Positions 1 through 8,146 of a stretch of 55,245 nt of DNA are shown in pieces. The notes below the pieces were generated by a model. That model was not told where the DNA came from. It did no database searches and saw only the letters and a program-made list of their open reading frames with translations. This stretch comes from CAIKZZ01 sp035524595. GTDB lineage: Bacteria > Pseudomonadota > Gammaproteobacteria > Steroidobacterales > Steroidobacteraceae. The position numbers and the translations under genes are program-made. Each line of letters starts with the position of its first letter. The first letter of the stretch is position 1. Location: NCBI GenBank assembly GCA_035524595.1, contig DATKOP010000105.1, forward strand, positions 1 to 55,245, read 5' to 3'.

Positions 1-44
1 ACCAGAACGCGGCGAGCGCGCAGAAGCTCCTGGCGGCGGCGTGA
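1..44 (+). CDS. flgF: Flagellar basal-body rod protein FlgF, C-terminal end only
   Basis: The first 44 bases are the last codons of a gene that begins before the window. They translate to QNAASAQKLLAAA followed by a TGA at 42-44. This resembles the C-terminus of proximal-rod FlgF proteins (a D-Q-N-A..A..LL tail), and flgG follows after 49 bp, which is the normal flgF-flgG order. The identification rests mainly on position, because only about 13 residues are visible. Confidence 0.72.
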   Translation, partial: QNAASAQKLLAAA

Positions 45-93
45 GCGCGTCGCGGCGATCCACTGAGACCGACATCGATCGAGGCAACACGGC

Positions 94-879
94 ATGACTC
101 CAGCACTGTGGGCGGCGAAGACCGGGCTCGATGCGCAGGACACGCGCATGGCCGTGATCTCGAACAACATCGCCAACGTCAACACGACCGGCTTCAAGCA
201 GAGCCGCGGCGTGTTCCAGGACCTGATGTACCAGAACGTGCGCCAGGTGGGCTCGCAGAGCACCCAGGACACGCAGCTGCCGTCCGGCATGTACCTCGGC
301 ACGGGCGTCCGGGTCGTGGCGACCGAGAAGGTGTACACGCAGGGCAGCCTCACCAGCACCGGCAACTCGCTCGACGTCGCGATCCAGGGCAACGGCTTCT
401 TCCAGGTGCTGATGCCCGACGGCACGCTCGCCTACACGCGCGACGGCACCTTCCAGCTCAACTCGCAGGGCCAGATGGTGACGAGCGCGGGCTACCAGCT
501 GCAGCCGCCGATCACGGTGCCCTCGAACGCGACCTCGGTCACGATCGGCGCCGACGGCACGGTCGGGGCGATGGTGCCGGGCTCGACCGCGGCGACCACG
601 ATCGGCCAGGTCCAGCTCGCGAGCTTCATCAACACCGGCGGCCTCGAGCCGCGCGGCCAGAACCTCTTGACCGAGTCGGCCGCGAGCGGACCGCCGCAGA
701 TCGGCACGCCCGGCCTCAACGGCCTCGGCTCGCTGCTGCAGGGCAACCTCGAGGGCTCGAACGTCAACGTCGTCCAGGAGCTCGTCTCGATGATCGAGAC
801 GCAGCGCGCCTACGAGATGAACTCGAAGTCGATCGAGACGACCAACCAGATGCTCAACTACCTGACGACCAACCTGTGA
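94..879 (+). CDS. flgG: Flagellar distal rod protein FlgG
   Basis: A 261-residue protein, the usual FlgG length. The N-terminus carries the rod/hook-family motif NNIANVNTTGFKQ (about residues 24-36). The C-terminus ends in the long amphipathic helix VQELVSMIETQRAYEMNSK and following residues, typical of axial flagellar proteins exported through the flagellar type III system. FlgG forms the distal rod, the drive shaft that passes through the P and L rings. A GATCGAGGCAAC sequence lies just before the ATG. flgH follows after 10 bp, so this is the middle of a flgF-G-H-I-J-K-L operon that begins outside the window. Confidence 0.97.
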   Translation: MTPALWAAKTGLDAQDTRMAVISNNIANVNTTGFKQSRGVFQDLMYQNVRQVGSQSTQDTQLPSGMYLGTGVRVVATEKVYTQGSLTSTGNSLDVAIQGNGFFQVLMPDGTLAYTRDGTFQLNSQGQMVTSAGYQLQPPITVPSNATSVTIGADGTVGAMVPGSTAATTIGQVQLASFINTGGLEPRGQNLLTESAASGPPQIGTPGLNGLGSLLQGNLEGSNVNVVQELVSMIETQRAYEMNSKSIETTNQMLNYLTTNL

Positions 880-889
880 GGCCGCGGTC

Positions 890-1585
890 ATGACCCTCGC
901 CAGCCGGATCTCGCGGGCGCTCGGCCCGCTCGCCGCGACGCTCGCGCTCGCCTCGCTCGCCGCCTGCAACGCGGGCTACATCAGGAACGCCAAGCTGCCG
1001 CCCGCGGCCGAGGGCGCGGCCTACCGCGCGGCCCAGGCCGTGGCGGCGCCCGGCAACGGCGCGATCTACCAGCCGGCGCAGGCGTTCGCCTACTTCGAGG
1101 ACCCGCGCGGCCGGCGCGTCGGCGACGTCATCACGATCCGCCTCACGGAGGCCTTCAACGCCTCCAAGACCGCCAGCATGAAGACCCAGAAGGACAACGA
1201 CACGACGCTGTCGGCGCCGATGTTCGCCGGCAAGGTGCCGCTGAACGGCGACACGACGCTCGGCGCGAAGCGCGCCTTCACCGGCAACGGCACCGCGACG
1301 CAGCAGAACGCGCTGACCGGCAGCATCACCGCGGTCGTCACCGAGGTGCTGCCGAACGGCAACCTCTTGATCTCGGGCGAGCGCGCGCTGCAGCTCAACC
1401 AGGGCGAGGAGTTCGTGCGCGTCCAGGGCGTGGTGCGCGTCGTCGACGTGCAGGCCGACAACTCGGTGACCTCGGACCGCATCGCCGACGCCCGCATCAG
1501 CTACAACGGCCAGGGCGTCATCGACGACGCCAACAAGCAGGGCTGGCTGGCGCGGTTCTTCGCCTCGCCGGTCACCCCGTTCTGA
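890..1585 (+). CDS. flgH: Flagellar L-ring lipoprotein FlgH
   Basis: 231 residues, usual for FlgH. The N-terminus is a lipoprotein signal: a charged start, a hydrophobic stretch and the lipobox SLAAC with the acylated Cys at about residue 26. The body contains the family blocks YFEDPRGRRVGDVITIRLTE and the conserved end region with D..I..YNGQG and W..RFF. FlgH assembles the outer-membrane L ring, a bushing for the rotating rod. The gene is spaced 10 bp from flgG and about 7 bp from flgI. Confidence 0.97.
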   Translation: MTLASRISRALGPLAATLALASLAACNAGYIRNAKLPPAAEGAAYRAAQAVAAPGNGAIYQPAQAFAYFEDPRGRRVGDVITIRLTEAFNASKTASMKTQKDNDTTLSAPMFAGKVPLNGDTTLGAKRAFTGNGTATQQNALTGSITAVVTEVLPNGNLLISGERALQLNQGEEFVRVQGVVRVVDVQADNSVTSDRIADARISYNGQGVIDDANKQGWLARFFASPVTPF

Positions 1586-1592
1586 GGTGCCC

Positions 1593-2717
1593 ATGAACGG
1601 CTTCTGGCATCGGATCGGTGCGCTCGCGCTCGGCCTCGCGGTGGCCGGCAGCGCGAGCGGCGGGGCGGCGGCGCAGCGCATCAAGGACCTCGCGACGGTG
1701 GAGGGCGTGCGCGCCAACCAGCTGATCGGCTACGGCCTGGTGGTCGGCCTCGACAGCTCGGGCGACCAGACCACGCAGACGCCGTTCACGACCCAGAGCC
1801 TCCTGAACTGGCTGAAGCAGATGGGCATCACGCTGCCGCCGGGCACCAACCCGCAGCTCAAGAACATCGCCGCGGTCGCGGTCAGCGCGGAGCTGCCGGC
1901 CTTCGTCCGGCCCGGCCAGACGATCAACGTGACGGTGAGCTCGATCGGCAACGCCAAGAGCCTGCGCGGCGGCTCGCTGCTGGTGACGCCGCTCCGTGGC
2001 GTCGACGGCCAGGTGTATGCGGTTGCGCAGGGCAACCTGGTCGTCAACGGCTTCGGCGCGCAGGCCAACGACGGCTCCAAGGTCACGGTCAACGTGCCGA
2101 CTTCCGGCCGCGTGCCGAACGGCGCGACCGTCGAGCGGCCGGTGCCCTCGACGTTCGCGAGCAGCGACAGCCTGACGCTCAGCCTGCACAGCGCCGACTT
2201 CACGACCGCGACGCGGCTCGCCGCGCGGGTCAACCAGGAACTCGGCGGCGACGCCGCGACCGCGGTCGACGCCGCATCGGTGCGCGTGCGCGCGCCCGCC
2301 GACGTCAACCAGCGGGTCGCCTTCGTCTCGCTGCTCGAGAACCTCGAGTTCGACCCGGGCGAGGCCGCGGCGCGCGTGGTCATCAACTCGCGCACCGGCA
2401 CGGTCGTCATCGGCGACCACGTGCGCGTGACGCCCGCCGCCGTGTCGCACGGCTCGCTGACGGTCACGATCAAGGAGGAGCAGCTGGTCAGCCAGCCGCT
2501 GCCGCTGTCGCGCGGCGGCACGACCGTGACGGTGCCGGACTCGACGATCGACGTGCAGCAGAAGGGCAGCCGCATGTTCCTGTTCGAGCCCGGCGTGACG
2601 CTCGACGAGATCGTGCGCGCGGTCAACCAGGTCGGGGCGGCGCCCGGCGACCTGGTCGCGATCCTCGAGGCGCTGCACGAGGCCGGCGCGCTGCACGCGC
2701 AGCTGATCGTGATCTAG
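1593..2717 (+). CDS. flgI: Flagellar P-ring protein FlgI
   Basis: About 374 residues with a Sec signal peptide (hydrophobic IGALALGLAVAGSASG, cleavage after AAA/AQR). The mature N-terminus RIKDLATVEGVRANQLIGYG is the highly conserved FlgI start. FlgI forms the periplasmic P ring around the rod. I place the start at ATG 1593 because GAGGTG immediately before it is a good ribosome site. A GTG at 1587 lies inside that site and would leave no spacing. flgJ follows after only 6 bp. Confidence 0.96.
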   Translation: MNGFWHRIGALALGLAVAGSASGGAAAQRIKDLATVEGVRANQLIGYGLVVGLDSSGDQTTQTPFTTQSLLNWLKQMGITLPPGTNPQLKNIAAVAVSAELPAFVRPGQTINVTVSSIGNAKSLRGGSLLVTPLRGVDGQVYAVAQGNLVVNGFGAQANDGSKVTVNVPTSGRVPNGATVERPVPSTFASSDSLTLSLHSADFTTATRLAARVNQELGGDAATAVDAASVRVRAPADVNQRVAFVSLLENLEFDPGEAAARVVINSRTGTVVIGDHVRVTPAAVSHGSLTVTIKEEQLVSQPLPLSRGGTTVTVPDSTIDVQQKGSRMFLFEPGVTLDEIVRAVNQVGAAPGDLVAILEALHEAGALHAQLIVI

Positions 2718-2723
2718 GCCGCC

Positions 2724-3740
2724 ATGACCACCAGCCTCCCGATCGCCACCGTCCCCGCCGCCGACGCCGCGGCCGAGGCCAGGAGCGTGCTCGACCTCAA
2801 GGGCCTCGACGCGCTCAGGACCGCGAGCGCCGAGACGCCCTACGATCCGAAGACGCTGCGCGCGGTCGCGCAGCAGTTCGAGTCGCTGTTCATCGGCATG
2901 ATGCTGAAGTCGATGCGCGAGGCGAAGCTGGGCGACGGGCTGTTCGACAGCGACCAGAGCCGCTTCTACCAGGACATGTTCGACCAGCAGCTGTCGGTGT
3001 CGCTGTCCCAGGGCCGCGGGCTCGGCATCGCGGACCTGCTGGTGCGCAGCCTGTCGCCGCCGGGCGCGCCGGTGGCGATGCCGCCGGGCGCTTACGGCAG
3101 GAGCACGCGCCGGCCGACGGCGACCGCGACCTCGACCGCGACGGCGCCGTCGGCGGCGGCGATCCGGCCGGCCGAGGCGCCGGCGCCGGCGGCGGGGGAC
3201 GCCGTCGGCGCGGCGCCGGCCGCGGACGGCGCGCTCGCGGGGACCCCCGAGGACTTCGTCGCGCTCGTGATGCCGGCCGCGAGCGCCGCCGGCAGCGCGC
3301 TCGGCGTCGACCCGCTCGCGCTCGTCGCGCAGGCGGCCCTCGAGAGCAACTGGGGCCGGCAGGTGCCGGCCGCGGCGGACGGCTCGAGCTACAACCTGTT
3401 CGGCATCAAGGCCGATCCCGCCTGGGTAGGCCGCCGCGTGCTCAAGGACTCGATCGAGTACGCGGGCGGCGTCGCCGAGCGGCGCCGCGAGGCGTTTCGG
3501 GCCTACGACTCGGTCGGGCAGGGCTTCGAGGACTACGTGACGTTCCTGTCCAGCCACGACCGCTACGCGACCGCACTGCAGCATGGCGCGGATCCGGAGC
3601 GGTTCGCAGCCGCGCTGCAGAGCGCAGGTTACGCCACAGATCCTGCATATTCGACGAAGATCGCAGCCGTTCTGCGTTCCAGCCAGTTCCGCAACGCCGT
3701 TGCGGCACTCAAGGAACCTGAGCGCGAGCCGATCTTCTAG
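2724..3740 (+). CDS. flgJ: Flagellar rod-assembly muramidase FlgJ
   Basis: 338 residues with the two-domain FlgJ layout. The N-terminal rod-binding domain (about residues 40-115) has AQQFESLFIGMMLKSMREA and FYQDMFDQQLS. An Ala/Pro-rich linker (about 120-175) follows, then a C-terminal glucosaminidase domain (about 180-325) with AAQALESNWGR-like and NLFGIKAD motifs. The catalytic Glu is probably the one in AALESNWG. FlgJ caps the growing rod and cuts peptidoglycan to let it through. It is the dual-domain form found in beta/gammaproteobacteria and is followed by a 54-bp gap to flgK. Confidence 0.96.
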   Translation: MTTSLPIATVPAADAAAEARSVLDLKGLDALRTASAETPYDPKTLRAVAQQFESLFIGMMLKSMREAKLGDGLFDSDQSRFYQDMFDQQLSVSLSQGRGLGIADLLVRSLSPPGAPVAMPPGAYGRSTRRPTATATSTATAPSAAAIRPAEAPAPAAGDAVGAAPAADGALAGTPEDFVALVMPAASAAGSALGVDPLALVAQAALESNWGRQVPAAADGSSYNLFGIKADPAWVGRRVLKDSIEYAGGVAERRREAFRAYDSVGQGFEDYVTFLSSHDRYATALQHGADPERFAAALQSAGYATDPAYSTKIAAVLRSSQFRNAVAALKEPEREPIF

Positions 3741-3794
3741 CACACGGGGGATGCCCGTCGTGGCGGCGTCCGCCACGCAATCAGGCGAGGGCTC

Positions 3795-5720
3795 ATGGCC
3801 GATATCATGAACACCGCCGTGTCGGGGCTGATCGCGTTCCAGCGCGCGCTCGCCGTGACCGGCAACAACATCGCCAACGCCAACACCGTCGGCTACAGCC
3901 GCCAGACCGCCAATCTCAGCGACCGGGTGCCGGACGCGACCGCCGGCGTCTACATCGGCAACGGCGTCGACGTCACCTCGGTGGGACGCGCCTATGACCA
4001 GTTCGCGGTGAACCAGCTGCGCGCCGGCAACGGCGTGCTCAGCCAGCAGACCGCCTTCCTCAACATCTCGAACCAGGTGGACAACCTGCTGAGCGGCTCC
4101 TCGAACGGGATCTCCGCCGGCATCACCTCGTTCTTCAACGCCTGGCAGACGCTCTCGGGCGACCCGACCTCGGCCAGCAACCGCGCGCAGATCCTGTCGC
4201 AGGCGCAGGGGCTCGCCGCCTCGATCAGCCAGGCCGCCGCGCAGCTCGACACCCTGCAGGGCAACATCAACACCCAGATCACCGCGACCGTCGGCAGCAT
4301 CAACAGCCTCGCGGCCTCGATCGCCAAGCTCAACGACCAGATCTCGACCGCCACCGCCCAGTCCGGCGGCCAGCAGCCGAACGACCTGCTCGACCAGCGC
4401 GACCAGCTGATCACGCAGCTGAGCTCGCTGGTCACCGTCAAGAGCAACACCGAGCAGGACGGGGCGGTCGACCTCTTCGTCGGCAACGGCCAGGCGCTCG
4501 TGGTCCGCGGCCAGTCGACCGCGCTCGGCACGGCGCCGAGCGGCTACGACTCGAGCCAGCTGGACGTCGTCTACGGCAAGGGTGCCGGCCAGCAGAGCAT
4601 CACCACGTCGCTGAGCGGCGGCACGCTGGGGGGCCTCCTGCAGGCCACCTCGCAGATGATCGACCCGGCGCTCAACGGCCTCGGCCAGATCGCGACCGCG
4701 ATCGCCCAGCAGGTCAACGCGCAGCAGCAGGTGGGCCTCGACCAGAACGGGCAGCTCGGCCAGCAGCTGTTCAGCGTCGGACTGCCGCAGGTCTTTGCGG
4801 ACGCGGGCAACGCGGGCGCAGCGACCCTGGCCGCGACCGCCGTCAATGCCGGCGCGCTGACCACCAACGACTACCTGTTGCGCTACCAGGGCGGCAGCTG
4901 GACGGCGACGATCGCGAGCAGCGGCCAGCCGGCGACCGTCACCGGCCTCGGCACCGCGGCGAGCCCGCTCGTGGTCGGCGGCGTGAGCCTGGTGCTCGGC
5001 GGCGCGGCGCCCGCCAACGGCGACACGTTCCTGGTCAAGCCGACCGCCGAGGCGGCGCGCACGCTCGCGACCACCTTCAGCGATCCGCGCCTGGTCGCGG
5101 CCGCGGCGCCGGTGCAGTCGGCGGCGGCGCTCGGCAACGTCGGCAACGCGACCATCGGCGCGGCCGCGGTGCAGACGGCGGTGCCGGTGTCGGCGACGCC
5201 GCTGCCGCTCAACCCCGCGCTGCTGACGCCGGCGAGCATCGTCTTCCAGAACCCGCCGACCAGCTACACGATCAACGGCGGCGCGCCGCAGGCCTACGCC
5301 TCCGGCCAGCCGATCTCGGCCAACGGCTGGACGGTGACCATCACCGGCGCGCCGGCGGCCGGCGACACGTTCTCGGTGGGCCCGAACGCGAGCGGCAGCG
5401 GCGACAACAGCAATGCGCTCGCGATGGCGCAGCTGCAGAACCAGGGCGTGCTGGTCGGCGGCACGATCGGCATCTCGGCGGGCTACTCGAGCCTCGTCGG
5501 CGTCGTCGGCACGGTGACGCAGCAGGCGACCGTCGCGCAGTCCGCGCAGCAGGCGGTCGTCAACCAGGCGCAGCAGCAGGTGTCGAGCGTCTCGGGCGTC
5601 AACCTCGACGAGGAGGCGGCCAACATGCTGCGCTGGCAGCAGGCCTACGCCGCCGCGGCCAAGGTGGTCACGACCGCCGACAGCATGTTCCAGACGCTCC
5701 TGACCGCGATCCACGGGTAA
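3795..5720 (+). CDS. flgK: Hook-filament junction protein FlgK (HAP1)
   Basis: 641 residues. The N-terminus has the axial-protein motif TGNNIANANTVGYSRQT. The C-terminus has the FlgK signature VNLDEEAANMLRWQQAYAAAAK, followed by a short tail ending MFQTLLTAIHG. The middle (about residues 330-540) is Ala/Gly/Thr-rich and low in charge, as in the variable domains of hook-associated proteins. FlgK joins the hook to FlgL and the filament. It lies 5 bp before flgL. Confidence 0.96.
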   Translation: MADIMNTAVSGLIAFQRALAVTGNNIANANTVGYSRQTANLSDRVPDATAGVYIGNGVDVTSVGRAYDQFAVNQLRAGNGVLSQQTAFLNISNQVDNLLSGSSNGISAGITSFFNAWQTLSGDPTSASNRAQILSQAQGLAASISQAAAQLDTLQGNINTQITATVGSINSLAASIAKLNDQISTATAQSGGQQPNDLLDQRDQLITQLSSLVTVKSNTEQDGAVDLFVGNGQALVVRGQSTALGTAPSGYDSSQLDVVYGKGAGQQSITTSLSGGTLGGLLQATSQMIDPALNGLGQIATAIAQQVNAQQQVGLDQNGQLGQQLFSVGLPQVFADAGNAGAATLAATAVNAGALTTNDYLLRYQGGSWTATIASSGQPATVTGLGTAASPLVVGGVSLVLGGAAPANGDTFLVKPTAEAARTLATTFSDPRLVAAAAPVQSAAALGNVGNATIGAAAVQTAVPVSATPLPLNPALLTPASIVFQNPPTSYTINGGAPQAYASGQPISANGWTVTITGAPAAGDTFSVGPNASGSGDNSNALAMAQLQNQGVLVGGTIGISAGYSSLVGVVGTVTQQATVAQSAQQAVVNQAQQQVSSVSGVNLDEEAANMLRWQQAYAAAAKVVTTADSMFQTLLTAIHG

Positions 5721-5725
5721 CGCGC

Positions 5726-6934
5726 ATGCGCATCTCGACCAACTACATCAGCCAGGCCTTCGTCAACGCGCTCGAGCAGCAGCAGACGAACCTCGCCTCG
5801 ACCCAGCAGCAGATCTCGACCGGCCTCAGGTTCACGCAGGCCGCGCAGGACCCGTCCGGCGCCAGCCAGTCGCTCGGCATCCAGGCGACCATCGACCAGC
5901 TCGGCCAGTACGCGACCAACTCGAACCTGGCGCAGAGCCGCCTCTCGATCGAGGACAGCACGCTGACCGCGGTCACGAACCTGCTGCAGTCGGTGCGCAG
6001 CCTCGCGCTCGAGGGCGCCAACGCGACCCAGACGCCGGAGACGCGCGCCTCGATCGCGACCAACATCCAGCAGCAGATCTCGGGGCTGCTGCAGCTCGCC
6101 AACACCCAGGACGGCAGCGGCCAGTACATCTTCGCCGGCACCGCCACCGGCACGGTGCCGTTCAGCCAGTCGGGCGGCGCGTTCAGCTACGCCGGCAACC
6201 AGACGCAGCGGCAGATCCAGATCGGCACCAGCCGCCAGATCGCGGACGGCGACAGCGGCGCGCAGCTGTTCCAGCAGATCCGCAACGGCAACGGCAGCTT
6301 CGTCGTCACCGCCGGCGCCGCCAACCAGGGCTCGGCCATCGTCGGCTCGAACACGGTCACCGATCCGACCGCCTGGGCGGCCGGCAAGCCGCCGTACACG
6401 CTGACCTTCACGAGCCCGACCACCTACACCGTCACCGACTCCGGCACGCCGCCGACCACCAGCGCGCCGGCGACCTATACCGACGGCCAGTCGATCAACT
6501 TCAACGGCGCCGAGCTGCAGGTCAGCGGCACGCCGGTGGCCGGCGACACGCTCGCGATCGCGCCGAGCGCGAACCAGGACATGTTCTCGACGCTGCAGAG
6601 CCTGGTGACGGCGCTCAAGGGGGCGCAGTCGGGCAGCACCGGCCAGGCGGCGCTCGCCAACAGCATCAACCGCTCGATCGAGGCCATCGACCAGAGCCTG
6701 ACCAACGTCTCCAACGTGCAGTCGAGCGTCGGCGCGCGCCTGAACGCGATCACGACGCAGAGCAACACCAACTCCGACGTCACGCTGCAGCTGAAGTCGA
6801 CGCTGTCGACGCTGCGCGACACCGACTACGCCCAGGCGATCACGGCGCTGAACCAGCAGCTGACCGGGCTGCAGGCCGCGCAGGCCAGCTACGTGAAGCT
6901 GCAGAACCTCTCGCTGTTCAACTACATCCAGTAG
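5726..6934 (+). CDS. flgL: Hook-filament junction protein FlgL (HAP3)
   Basis: 402 residues. The N-terminus MRISTNYISQAFVNALEQQQ with QQQISTGLRFTQAAQDPSGA matches the flagellin-like D0/D1 region of FlgL. The C-terminus DTDYAQAITALNQQLTGLQA is the matching D0 helix. FlgL sits between FlgK and the flagellin filament. Its stop codon at 6932-6934 lies inside the 3' end of the convergent rhomboid gene, so the two genes overlap tail to tail by 13 bp. Confidence 0.95.
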   Translation: MRISTNYISQAFVNALEQQQTNLASTQQQISTGLRFTQAAQDPSGASQSLGIQATIDQLGQYATNSNLAQSRLSIEDSTLTAVTNLLQSVRSLALEGANATQTPETRASIATNIQQQISGLLQLANTQDGSGQYIFAGTATGTVPFSQSGGAFSYAGNQTQRQIQIGTSRQIADGDSGAQLFQQIRNGNGSFVVTAGAANQGSAIVGSNTVTDPTAWAAGKPPYTLTFTSPTTYTVTDSGTPPTTSAPATYTDGQSINFNGAELQVSGTPVAGDTLAIAPSANQDMFSTLQSLVTALKGAQSGSTGQAALANSINRSIEAIDQSLTNVSNVQSSVGARLNAITTQSNTNSDVTLQLKSTLSTLRDTDYAQAITALNQQLTGLQAAQASYVKLQNLSLFNYIQ

Positions 6935-7797
6935 GCGAGCGCCCAGCCCGCCGCGGGCACGGCGAGGGCCAGCGCCGCCGCGAGCCGCTGCGGCCGGCGC
7001 GCGAAGGGCGGCGGCCAGCGCCGCAGCGGCAGCGCGAACGCCGCGCCGAAGCCGAAGCCGAGCGCGTGGGCGGCGACGTCGGTGTGCGCATCGCCCGTGC
7101 CGAGCAGCGCCAAGAGCACGAGCGCCGCGACCACGCTCGCGCCAGCGAAGCCGACGCGCGTGCGCCGGGTCGCCGCCGGCCAGCGATGCACCGCGAGCGC
7201 GCCCAGCGCCGCGAACACCGCGGTGGAGGCGCCGAGCGAGCTGCGGCCGGCCGGCATGGTCAGGCCGTTGACGAGGTTGGCCGCGACCGCGGCGGCGAGG
7301 ATCAGCAGCCAGCCGCAGCCGGCGCCGTAGACGCGCGCGGCGAGCCCGCCGAACAGCGCGCCGAAGCCGACGTTGGAGGCGAGGTGCGCGAGGTCGGCAT
7401 GCAGCGTCAGCGCCGTGACCGCGCGCCACAGCTCGCCGGATCGGAGCCGCGCGCCGTCGAGGACCCCGGCCGCGAACCAGTCCTGCCCGAGCCAGCCGCG
7501 CGAGCCCGCGACCGCGACCGCGAACAGCACGAGCGCGTAGCCGGCCGCCGCGGCCGCGCCGCCCGGGTGCAGGCGCGGCGGCAGCGCCCGCGGCCGCGGC
7601 CGGTTCTCGAGCGCGTAGCGGGCGAGCTCGGCCAGGGCGCGCGGCCGGTCGGGCGCCGCGACCAAGAGCGCGAAGCTGCCGTGCTCGGCGCTCATCAGCG
7701 CCGGCACGCCGACCGCGAGCAGCACGAGCGCCCGCTCGTCGCAGTCCCGGGGGCTCGGCGAGCGGAAGACCTCGATCCAGTCGCTGTCGGCGTCCAC
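6922..7797 (-). CDS. Rhomboid-family intramembrane serine protease
   Basis: 291 residues from a GTG start. The C-terminal two thirds hold about six hydrophobic helices. Rhomboid landmarks are visible: a HADLAHLASNVGFGALFGG block (HxxxxxxN), the catalytic serine motif LGASTAVFAALGAL (Ser of GAS), and the catalytic histidine in DVAAHALGFGFGAAFALP. A soluble 95-residue N-terminal region ending in an Arg/Pro-rich linker precedes the membrane core. Rhomboids cleave substrates within the membrane. The substrate here is unknown. The gene is transcribed against the flagellar operons and overlaps flgL at the 3' ends. A later ATG start (at MSAEHGSF) cannot be excluded. Confidence 0.85.
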   Translation of the reverse strand: MDADSDWIEVFRSPSPRDCDERALVLLAVGVPALMSAEHGSFALLVAAPDRPRALAELARYALENRPRPRALPPRLHPGGAAAAAGYALVLFAVAVAGSRGWLGQDWFAAGVLDGARLRSGELWRAVTALTLHADLAHLASNVGFGALFGGLAARVYGAGCGWLLILAAAVAANLVNGLTMPAGRSSLGASTAVFAALGALAVHRWPAATRRTRVGFAGASVVAALVLLALLGTGDAHTDVAAHALGFGFGAAFALPLRRWPPPFARRPQRLAAALALAVPAAGWALAYWM

Positions 7798-8146
7798 GCC
7801 GGGTCCACTGTGGCGGCCCCGAGGCCCGACTTCAACCGTCGCGCCCGCCGGCCGGCCCCCGGGCCGCCGGCCCGCCGCCGCGGCCGGCTAAAGAACGCGC
7901 GCCACCGCCCGATACAGGGAAGAGGCCAGCCCGCGCCCTGCGGCGCGCGCCCCTACCACCGCGCGCGCCGCCGCCACCGTGAACCAGCTCCCAGATCGAG
8001 CGCACCGCGGGGCCCGAATTAAAGATCGCCGCGTCACTACCGATAAATCGTCCGAGTCGATATTGCGGCCCGCGCGGCGGGCCTAGGGACCAACACCCGG
8101 ACCCACGGAATACGCCTACGGCCGGACCGTCACCAGGAGCCAACAC
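7798..8146. other. 349-bp intergenic region upstream of fliC
   Basis: This gap between the divergent rhomboid gene and fliC holds no convincing gene. The part 7840-7990 is a GC-rich tract with many CCGG/GGCC blocks. The part 8010-8146 contains the fliC sigma-28 promoter and a leader of roughly 95 nt ending in CAGGAG before the ATG. Confidence 0.7.
8020..8046 (+). promoter_or_regulatory. Sigma-28 (FliA) promoter of fliC
   Basis: TAAA at 8020-8023, a 15-nt spacer, then ACCGATAA at 8039-8046. The FliA consensus is TAAA-N15-GCCGATAA, so only the first base of the -10 element differs. It lies about 100 bp upstream of the flagellin start in otherwise very GC-rich DNA. fliA itself is encoded at 51506-52267. 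Confidence 0.9.

Noticed and set aside
1572..5714. A roughly 1,380-codon open frame antisense to flgI-flgJ-flgK
   Set aside because: Composition is that of a GC-rich shadow frame, and it covers three well-identified genes on the other strand.
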